Assembly (NCBI RefSeq): GCF_958979055.1
Contig: NC_084887.1
Coordinates: 30,047,544 to 30,111,543, forward strand
Source: Alnus glutinosa
Lineage: Eukaryota; Streptophyta; Magnoliopsida; Fagales; Betulaceae
Direction: 5' to 3'
Length of the DNA stretch: 64,000 nt
Shown here: positions 23,373-31,611 of the stretch, one piece after another
Layout of the letters: every line of letters begins with the position of its first letter
Numbering within the stretch: the first letter of the stretch is position 1
Program-made: the position numbers and the translations under genes
The notes under the pieces: generated by a model
Told to the model about the DNA's origin: nothing
The model's input: the letters and a program-made list of their open reading frames with translations, nothing else
Database searches by the model: none

Positions 23373-23825
23373 TCAACCGTGATGAACGGCAGAGAGGACC
23401 CCGTTAGCCCCCTCCATCAAGCGAAGCACAATCATGACCGTCGACGCCGGGATACTCATGGTGATGAGTGCAAGCATCCCAAGAGAGACGCTAGGCCTAG
23501 TGTTCATCAAATACGATTGTAATAACCCCACTACTTGACAAATATATTCATCATAGCACGTGTAATATCTCTTCTCCCATTCCGTCCATTCCTCCGGCGG
23601 CTCATAATTCCTCTCAATCATCTTCATCTCATGAATTCGTTTCCTCAAGATGATCATGCTTTCATCCACCGAGCATCCTCTATCGTCGTCTCTTTTAGCA
23701 GCAAAAACCATGGCGCCGCTTGATCTTTTCCCATGCAAGAATCTCATTTTCTTGCACTCTGTTTTTCCCAGGGAAAATGGCAGAGGAGGAGGGAGTACTG
23801 AGGAAAATAGAGAAGTTGCTTCCAT
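23373..23825 (-). CDS. Small plant protein with one membrane segment, paralogue 4
   Basis: 150 residues if translation starts at the MEATS methionine (23825). An in-frame upstream ATG at 23966 would add 47 residues, but MEAT/MQAT starts in the paralogues argue against using it. The protein has a basic Ser-rich N-terminus, then SVDESMIILRKRIHEMK, WTEWEKRYYTCYDEYIC, VVGLLQSYLMNTRPS and one hydrophobic segment (about 118-140). It is more diverged than the 10.0/20.6-kb pair and lacks the GRL residues before VDE. It is the last member of the tandem family on this side. Confidence 0.8.
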   Translation of the reverse strand: MEATSLFSSVLPPPLPFSLGKTECKKMRFLHGKRSSGAMVFAAKRDDDRGCSVDESMIILRKRIHEMKMIERNYEPPEEWTEWEKRYYTCYDEYICQVVGLLQSYLMNTRPSVSLGMLALITMSIPASTVMIVLRLMEGANGVLSAVHHG

Positions 23826-24496
23826 TGCTGTACAAAGTGAATGAAATTTGAAATGCTTAGCTGAAAAATAGAAAAATCGAAGCTGAAAGATGGATGGGGA
23901 AGAGATGGCGTCCATAATCATATTAATAGATACGAACCTGATTCCTGAAGATCTAAGGTTAGCCAAAACTTCGTTGGGTAATCGACACGTGTCCTTTCTC
24001 CGCGTCTCGCCGTCTCCTTTAATATTACTTAATATAAAACTTCGGTGGTGCGTGCCGTGTGTTTAGTTATTCTCTTCTTGGGAAGCTGGCTAGCAATAAG
24101 GTCGGCGCCAAAATATATTTTTTTATTTTTTATTTATTAAAATAATTTATAGTCGTTGAACTTTGGCAGGTGTACTTACATAGGATATGCCGGATTCCAA
24201 GGGAATTACATGTGGCTACCATATGATAAGAGAGTGAGATCTAACACGTGTCGCTGCCTAAGCATGTGTGATGATACTAGTATTACCACATCACAGAGTC
24301 AGAATGCAACTATAAGAGCCGTGTGATCCCTCCCTTCAGGGTTTTAATATGGGGGTGGGTGCTAATCATCTTTCTCTCATATGATTAAGGCTAAATATTA
24401 TATTTTATCCTATAATTTATATTTTTATTCTATAATTGTTCAATTATATTAACATGAGACTCCAAATCTTAGTCAACCATTAGATTTTTTTTAGAG

Positions 24497-24570
24497 TAAT
24501 GCTAGGGAGCAGTACTTTATTCATAATTTATTCGAAAAAAGTGCTGATAAAGTGCTGCTCACTAGCATTA
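24497..24570. mobile_element. Short palindromic MITE
   Basis: A 74-bp hairpin. The left arm TAATGCTAGGGAGCAGTACT is mirrored on the right by AGTGCTGCTCACTAGCATTA. It is followed by an ATT microsatellite. Confidence 0.7.
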
Positions 24571-24573
24571 ACC

Positions 24574-24609
<36 letters not shown>

Positions 24610-25110
24610 TAACAATGATTAATTCAAGGGTTAACTAGAAATACAGCGTCCGCCTTGTTGAACGAATATTGGATACAATTATAGTATCGAGTATTTTTCT
24701 TAAGATATTGAGTGCAATTACGGGTAATGCAGTTTTTATTACAAATTTCTTACAAACTGATAGTCTACGATTGTAAATCCAATCCAAGCAAACTAATGTG
24801 CTACATGCAAGGACTTAATCATTTTCCAGGTGAAGGCTTATGACTCTAGTTTCTCCGGCCTGTAGAACCTGTCCACGACATCCTCGTTTTCACAGTCGAT
24901 CTTGGTCGTTCAGGCGACACAACTGCTTAAAGAGGATTAGTTCTTTTATATTTCAGCATGCTTTCTTATGTTAAGAATAAGGTTTGACGTTTAAGTTTTA
25001 ATTTTTGCTTTGATTTTCAGTTTATAGAATTCTTGTATCCTTGCATTTCTGGTTCGAACCTACAGAAAGGGGGTGTTACATATTTAAATTGTGGAAGATT
25101 GGCAGCTTCA
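24571..25110. other. Microsatellite and 3' flank of the gene at 25111
   Basis: An ATT microsatellite at about 24576-24609, then AT-rich sequence and the probable 3' untranslated region of the minus-strand gene ending at 25111. Confidence 0.5.
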
Positions 25111-26058
25111 TCAATCATCATAGGAGGAATGGGGAGCTGCTGTACATCCAGGATCAAAGGGATCTTCAGACCCACAGCAATGCCAATATTGAAGAACTTT
25201 GCCGGAGCCAGGAGTATCCATGGTGCCTCCTGAATATACACTCTCAAACTTCCTCATTGTTTCTCCTGAGGGAATAGGGGATGGCAAATCAAAGCTAAAC
25301 TAAATTTAAACTCCAAAAGACAAGCAAAAGTGAGCATGTAAAATATCAAGAGACAATGCCTCACAAAAGTAGAGATTCAAAACGATTTGGATTGATAATC
25401 TGTTGATATTGGATTGAACTGGTTTCTGCTCCCAACAAATGTGTGCCATTCATGAATTTTGAGAATTTGCAGGAGAAAAATTTGCTCAAAAAATAGAATT
25501 TCTACAGTCAAGTTATCACTTCCTCTAACGAATACTTCCATACTTATCGTTTTCTAATCAACAATTTCATGAACAAATAGTCTTTCAGCAAACAAACAAA
25601 TGTATGTTGTATGTTCAGATTATGCTTCCAAGTTTTTTCATTTTCTCTCTTCAATTCTAAAATTGCAAAAAATTCGAACACGCCTGAATTTACTCTATTC
25701 ACAATAACATACAAATTTCCCAAACATCAGATTTTTCAGAACAATTTTTCATACAAGAAAACGGAGAGCTAAAAGCGAAACAAATAAATGAATGAATGAA
25801 TATCGTACCCCCAAAGTGAGCAGTGTGGAAGCTGCAGGCGCGGGGGTGATTGAGGGCGGGGTCGTACTGGGTCTTGCAATTCTTGCACGTTCTCAGGGTA
25901 ACTTGGTCATTCGGTTTCGCCGAGCATCGGATTGCGCGGATCGGCGGCGAATCAACGCTCGTCTTCGACATTCGTATTCGCCGGAATAGAGGAACGACCG
26001 GTGGGCTTTGAGAGGAGAGTAGCAAGCGAGCCTGTGAATGAGGAAGAGCTAGAGCCAT
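25111..26058 (-). CDS. Small plastid-type protein with conserved Cys/His motifs (two exons)
   Basis: Exon 1 is 26058-25809 and exon 2 is 25265-25111. The intron has GT at 25808 and AG at 25266, in phase 1, and the joined frame gives 134 residues. The N-terminus (about 1-45) is Ser/Arg/Pro-rich and looks like a transit peptide. Then come CKNCKTQYDP, a Cys-His pair (CSFHTAHFGG), FESVYSGGT, and in exon 2 the block YWHCCGSEDPFDPGC ending HSSYDD. These Cys/His residues suggest metal binding. It resembles a conserved plant family whose function I do not know. It is intact and appears to be the parent of the diverged copy feeding the rpl22 gene at 27412-30359. Confidence 0.85.
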
Positions 26059-26374
26059 GGGTCTCAGACCAAAAAATAAAACAAAAAAACTGGTCCGTGC
26101 CTTCTCTTTTGTGATTTGCCTGAGATAGAGTTTTTGAGGAGGTGAGGAGTGAAGACTGAAGAGTGAAGAGGAACTTATGAAGATCCTGGTAAATCACTAA
26201 TTCAATTTTTAGGATAATTTTATGATGGTTTCGATTATACTATTAATTTCATATTTATTATTAAATAAACTATTAAAAATTAAAATCTTCCAAATGTAAT
26301 ATATGCTTTGATCATAAAACCTGTATCATTTAATTCAAAATTGATGACTAATTTAAAGACTTTACGAAGGAGTT

Positions 26375-26685
26375 AGAGTGCGTTTAGAATTGTGATTTCG
26401 TAAACAAAAAATGTGATTTTATACCAAATCGCAAGAAACGAATCGTTTGAGAATTGCGTTTATAAAAAATTACGATTTAAAAACGTAGAAAAACTGCATT
26501 TTCAAATCGCAGGTAACAAGATTATTTTTTTTTTTAAAATGCAAAATTTTAAAAGGTAATCTACAATTTTAATGATCAAACTGCAATTTTGTCTAATATT
26601 TAACTTCGTTTTTGAATCGCACATTTTAAAATCTTTATTTATAAATCGCATTTTTTAAAATCGTAAACCGAAACGGACCTTTACT
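26375..26685 (+). mobile_element. hAT-like MITE, copy B
   Basis: Reads 'gagtgcgtttagaattgtg' at the left and ends near 'aaaccgaaacggacc'. The interior blocks ('ccaaatcgca', 'aaaaacgtagaaaa', 'tttcaaatcgca') match 22785-23020 inverted. No coding sequence. Confidence 0.6.
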
Positions 26686-26984
26686 CTAAAACCTTTTAAA
26701 GTACATATTCAATATAAAAAAAAATGTCCATGAATTTAGCTGCCCAATTTTATTTTTAATTTTTTTTAGACCCATCCTTATCCGGTAAAACCCTAGATAA
26801 ACGACCCCGACCGCAAGAACCATACGAAAGGAGAATCGAACAGCCAACGTCATGGTATTACACCAAACGAGCCACCATTAGAGCTAACTCTCACGGGCAA
26901 CAAACACAATACTTGGAGAAAACAGTAAGAAATCCCGGGTGAGAGAAGCGAGCAAATGCGTTGATCGTTGAAGTCTTGAAGATA

Positions 26985-27125
26985 GTCAACTACACTAGTC
27001 ATCATAGGAGTGAGCAACGGTGCATCAAAGGTAAAAGAAATTCAGACCCACAGAAATCCCAGTAATGAAGAACTCTGGCACATTCGTAGTATTCATAGCC
27101 AATTTAAACCTGAGTCTCTCAAAAG
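26985..27125 (-). pseudogene. Decayed copy of exon 2 of the Cys-motif gene
   Basis: About 140 bp aligns to exon 2 of the gene at 25111-26058. Shared blocks include 'catcataggag', 'ttcagacccacag.aat.cca', 'tgaagaact' and 'ctctcaaa', in the same order and spacing. The frame is lost, and the Cys/His block is not kept. It lies about 290 bp beyond the stop of the rpl22 core, which is where the second exon of the duplicated parent would be expected. Confidence 0.75.
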
Positions 27126-27411
27126 AGTGCCATTATAGTACATTGATTCTAAAACCTACCGAAAACAATTTCTCATGAAAGTTTTTTTTGATAAGTGATA
27201 AACCAATCTCATAATTTCTCATGAAAGTAATCACAAAGGAAAAAGAAGGGTTAAATGCAATTTTCTAAAAAAATTAAAAGACATTGATAAGATTTAAAAG
27301 GCATAGGATTACACTTACAATTTCCTATGGAATTTACAACAGTTGCATGTCAGTTGATATTACATGCTGAAAGAAAACCTGAGATTGAAATGGTTCTAAA
27401 AGTTGCATGTA

Positions 27412-30359
27412 TTACACGCTTGAATCTTTCATTGCAACGGTTATATGACAAGTGCGCCTCCTTACCGCATAAGCTCTTCCTCGAGCTTGAGGTCTAGGCT
27501 TTTTCCTGGTGACACCCTCATTAACATAAGCTTTACTAACAATTAGGCTCGCTTGGTCCAAACCCAAGTTGTTACTAGCATTTGCTGCTGCAGAATAAAC
27601 TAATTTCAGAATCGGATCACATGCTCGGTAAGGCATGAGTTCTAGTATCATAAGTGATTCCTCGTAGGAACGTCCCCGTATCTGATCGATTACCCTTCGT
27701 ACTTTGTTAGCAGACATATGTATGTGGCGACCAATTGCATATGCTTCTGCAGAACTGCCCTGCTTTCTGTTCTTGGTTGTCACCATCCCTGCAGTGTTAC
27801 ATAAGCACATGAAACTATTTTGTTCAGAAGTGCATCAGCTTTTGAAACTAATAAGTTTCTCCATTCCATTTCTATTAGATCATCCAATTAGATTTATAAT
27901 ACACAACAGGATGAATAAAGTAAAATGTCAACAAACTGAAAAATATGAATCATGACTTCAACATTCTCAGATATGTGCTCCGTATATATCAATCAGCACA
28001 CAGCCACAAAATATCTCTTGTAGTAAACCAAATCCAACATTTTTGTTCCCTTTCTCACTGAAAAGCTTCTAAGCAGTAAGTTCATCCCCCCTTACTTGGA
28101 AAGATTTTTAAGCAACAACCAAAAGAATTGTCAATACTTCATAAAAAATTTCAGACTTCCACAGTAGCTAGACTGGATATCATCTAAACACCTTCGCTGC
28201 CTCACTCACCATTCAAGTCCAACTTCCAATCTAGCATGAAATTCCCTCATCACACCTCCATTGTGGCCCACTGCCCAACAGTTCATCATGTCCAAATCGG
28301 TTATCTCAAAGGACATCTCCAAAACAGTTTATTTCAAAATATTGAGGATGATTTACGTTGGGGTTTCTTTAGGGTGTCAGGACCTAATGAAGACAGGTAG
28401 AGTAGTAGCTGTCCCTGGAATTCTTAGGCATAAAAAGCAAATGGGTAGAGGGTAGTGGCTTGGTGTATTGGGAAGGCTTTACTACTCCCTTCGTCCCATA
28501 AGTTCATAACCAGCGGCTCAAATTGAGAAACACACAAATTTTAAAAAGTAACTAATACTAAAACATTACAAACTTTCAACAAAATTAAAATGCAAAAATA
28601 CCAAATGAATCACTTATTATAGGATGAAGGGAGTTTAAAAAATCTTTCTTGAATTTTTCTTTTTTTTATAAGTAAATTTAGTCTTATTGAAAGCGTAAGG
28701 CGCCCCTAAGTACACTAGAAGTATACAAAATGAAACACTCAACTAGGAATAAAAAAACGAACAAGGAAATCAACAAAATTAATTGACAGTGGGGACAAAA
28801 AAGCCCCTGTCTAAAGATACAGCGTACGAAAAAACGAAGCTAAAATATCCTCCATGGAACTTTCCAAATCTTTGAAACACCTAAGATTTTGAAAAACACA
28901 AAAACAGAAAACAGTAAAAAAAAAAAAAAAAAAAAGATTATTTTTTAAAATAGTAGGAGAACATAAAAATGATGTTCTTTGAACTGGTTTTTGTTTTTTG
29001 TTCAGGAAGAAAAAAGAAACCCATTGAACTGTTTTCAGAAACCCATTTCTTTTTTAAGAAACATAGTTTGACCTTATAACGAATAAATCCCTATAGTTTC
29101 AAAATGACCTTATAAATCCTAGTGGTATGCCTCCATAACAAGAATGATTCCTCTGTATAAATTTTGGTCAATTTTTTTTTTCCGCAAAATCCTTATGAGT
29201 TATGAAATTATAATTTTATCATCAAATAAAAAATAAATAAAGAACAAAGAAAAGTGTGATGGTAATATTGTAATCTCATAAGGACTCTGTCGCAAAATAG
29301 CCATTTTGTCACGTTACTCACATAGGTATATCATCGGGATTTACAAGCTCATTTCGAAATCACAGGGATTTCTTTTTTACAAGGTCAAACATCATGGACC
29401 AATTTAAATTTTCATATAATTGCTATGTAAAGTCAAACAAGAAACACATAGTGTTCGAGACTTCCCATCCTCCGCTATAGTTTTGTCTCTAGCTTACAGA
29501 TTTCTGGCAACATACAACAGCACCAATCCACCTCTTCCAATGCTCCAGTCCAAATGTCATTGTCAAGCTGTCAAGTTTTTTTTTCCCCCTCTTTTTTATA
29601 CGCTATATTTCATCAAGAATTGGTTTTAATTTGTCTGCAGTTAGATGCTCAATTTGGGGTTGTTAAATAATTTTTGTGTTTTGCTTCAATATTAAAGAAA
29701 AAAAAAATTCTGATCACTTATCAATAGTTCTTACTTCATAGAGTCTGTTAATCGTTGTCGCTTCATATATTTTTCCAGCCACTAAGGATTGATGAACAAT
29801 TACTCAGCATTTGGATTCTATTTCTTTCTGTACCAGCTCGATAACTGATTAGAGATAATCTAAAAATACCCAATCTTTTTGTCCATTTTGGTACATGTTC
29901 ATCAAGTTTATAAATACACCTCCCTCTCATACACCCATTGGTTTATAAAACACCATATAGAGCCGAATACATACCAAGTAAATCATCAAAATTTTATTTC
30001 CCAACTGAACACAAATCATGCATAAAAATTCTCAGTAATACAAAATATAAACATACAAACTCAGATAAATTCTTAGCCTTAGCAAATTGACAAGGGCTGA
30101 GGGGGGTACCTTCAGATTCAGCAGCCTGAGAGCCGCTAGCGGTAGCGCGAATGAGCACAGGGCCGTATTGGGTTTTGGAACCCCAGCAAGTTTTGACGGT
30201 TACTTGGTCACTAGGCTTTGCCGGGAAGCGAATGGCCGAGAATCTCAGCGACCCTACGCCCGTCTCCGACGTGGGAGCTCGGTGCAATGGCGGAGCCATC
30301 CGTGGGGTTTGATGGAAGAACGGCAAGCGAGCCAGCGGGTGAGGAAGCAAGAGAGCCAT
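27412..30359 (-). CDS. rpl22: Plastid ribosomal protein L22, nuclear-encoded with captured transit-peptide exon
   Basis: Exon 1 is 30359-30110 and exon 2 is 27788-27412. The intron is GT (30109) to AG (27789), phase 1, about 2.3 kb, and the joined frame gives 208 residues. Exon 2 is a complete L22 core from MVTTKN to the stop, with family hallmarks [33 protein letters not shown] and PRARGR-like basic residues. It sits in the 50S subunit near the exit tunnel. Exon 1 supplies an 83-residue Ser/Arg/Pro-rich presequence. It is the same length (250 nt) as exon 1 of the neighbouring Cys-motif gene and clearly related to it, but has lost the CxxC motif. Plastid-to-nucleus transfer of rpl22 is known in Fagaceae and independently in Prunus. 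Expression and import are inferred. Confidence 0.88.
28655..28905 (-). mobile_element. LINE 3' end in the rpl22 intron
   Basis: Reads on the minus strand as a typical plant LINE tail ('cttctagtgtacttagggg', then 'caataagactaaatttactt' and an A-rich end). It is only the 3' terminus of an element, inserted in the long rpl22 intron. Confidence 0.6.
29066..29390. mobile_element. MITE with long imperfect inverted repeats
   Basis: Starts GTTTGACCTTATAACGAAT and ends with the complement of GTTTGACCTTGTAAAAAAG. The inversion extends about 70 bp inward with mismatches. Lies in the rpl22 intron. No coding sequence. Confidence 0.7.
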
Positions 30360-30401
30360 GGCCCAGCTGAGCGAAGCTGTGAGCGTGAACTATGGCAGGG
30401 A

Positions 30402-30409
30402 TAGGGTTT
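30402..30409 (-). promoter_or_regulatory. Telo-box upstream of rpl22
   Basis: The minus strand reads AAACCCTA about 43 bp upstream of the rpl22 start codon. Telo-boxes are common in promoters and leaders of plant nuclear ribosomal-protein genes, so the site fits the gene's role. It is only 8 bp, so chance is possible. Confidence 0.4.
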
Positions 30410-30654
30410 GGAGGATGAGGACTCGAAATGAAGTTGATAAAAGTCTGCAGAAAAATTAACGGCTCAGTGGATAAAGGAGTGGGTTCGGATTTTGACTTGG
30501 GCCGGTGGGTTATGGATCGGACATTATCGGTTAAAGTTGGCTATGATGGGTTGTAATGGGTTGAATCGAAATCCGAATTAATCCAATTTTTTTTTTTTTT
30601 TTTTGAAAGTAATTAATCCAAATTTTGTGCTTATGTAATTATTTAATGAAAAAC

Positions 30655-30792
30655 GTTACACGTGATTCTAAGTGTTTACTTTTTGATACGATAATAAAAA
30701 TTATTATTGATGTAAAATATATAAATTAATTTGTAAAAAATTTAATGATTATTTTTATTATCATATCAAAAAGTAAACACTTAAAGTGTAAC
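30655..30792. mobile_element. Palindromic MITE between rpl22 and EAF
   Basis: A 138-bp inverted repeat. The left end GTTACACGTGATTCTAAGTG with 'tttactttttgata' is mirrored by 'tatcaaaaagtaaacac' and AGTGTAAC on the right. Confidence 0.75.
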
Positions 30793-30849
30793 TTTCCTTA
30801 TTTATTTAATCTCTATGCTCCTAAACAAGTATTTAATCTCTATCCTAAA

Positions 30850-31270
30850 GACAGATATAGTATCTCTGTCAAACTTTCATTCAAAATTTAACGAAATTCT
30901 ATGTTATATGCCTTAAAAAATGAACACGTCCATATGCATAATTAAAAATAAATAAATAATAAATATTTAAAAAAATTATTTATTTATTATTTATTTATTT
31001 TTTAAAAAATAGGGATGATTGAAGTTGGTCTGGGGATGGCTGAACCACTCCATGGCTCTTGGAGGTGATTCGACTACCCATATAAGCCCAAAAAGAAAGG
31101 AAAAAAGGTCATGTTAAGGTTTTGGCCGTTTAAAGTTTTTATTATTTTTTAGTTTTTATTTGTTTATTTTTAATTATGCATAAGGACACACGTCGATTTT
31201 TTAAGGTATGTGACGTTGACTTCTGTTAATTTTTTAACAAAAGTTGGATGGAAATATCATCTCCGTCTTT
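30850..31270. mobile_element. MITE with GC-rich core between rpl22 and EAF
   Basis: Long imperfect inverted arms: left 'agacagatatagtatctct' through 'catgcataattaaaaataaa' types, right their complements up to 'atcatctccgtct'. They enclose a degenerate GC core (about 31015-31085) of the GGATGGCTGAACCACTCC type. Related in design to the elements at 2.7, 13.2 and 15.4 kb. Confidence 0.65.
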
Positions 31271-31538
31271 AGCAATAAACGATGTATTATCTACGATACG
31301 AAATGAACCATAAAAAATAAAATAATAATAAAAAAGTTGTTAAACGGGTAGAGAAAAAGGTATTTAACCTATTTTTGGGTTTAAAATATGTTTCACTATA
31401 TTAAAGATGATACATTTTGAATAAAACTCATATTTTATTTTAGAAAAATATTAAAAATATTAAAAATAGAAACTATTTTATTTGTTTTCTTTTCAAAACG
31501 AACAAAACGAACAAACTACCCTCTCCTTCACAATACCT

Positions 31539-31559
31539 GTCTCTCTCTCTCTCTCTCTG
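31539..31559 (+). repeat. CT microsatellite in the EAF 5' leader
   Basis: A run of CT dinucleotides 53-73 bp upstream of the EAF start codon. Pyrimidine-rich leaders of this kind are common in plant genes. Confidence 0.7.
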
Positions 31560-31611
31560 TGCAACTGACTCCAAATCCCTAGAGTTTGAATTGGGTCACA
31601 GGACAAAGAAA

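Noticed and set aside
23826-23966. 47-residue N-terminal extension of paralogue 4
   Set aside because: The three paralogues all start at the MEAT/MQAT methionine, and the extension has no similarity to them.
27789-27810. ATG at 27810 (MCLCNTAG) as the rpl22 start
   Set aside because: These codons fall in the intron side of a good acceptor site, and starting here would leave the protein without an import signal.
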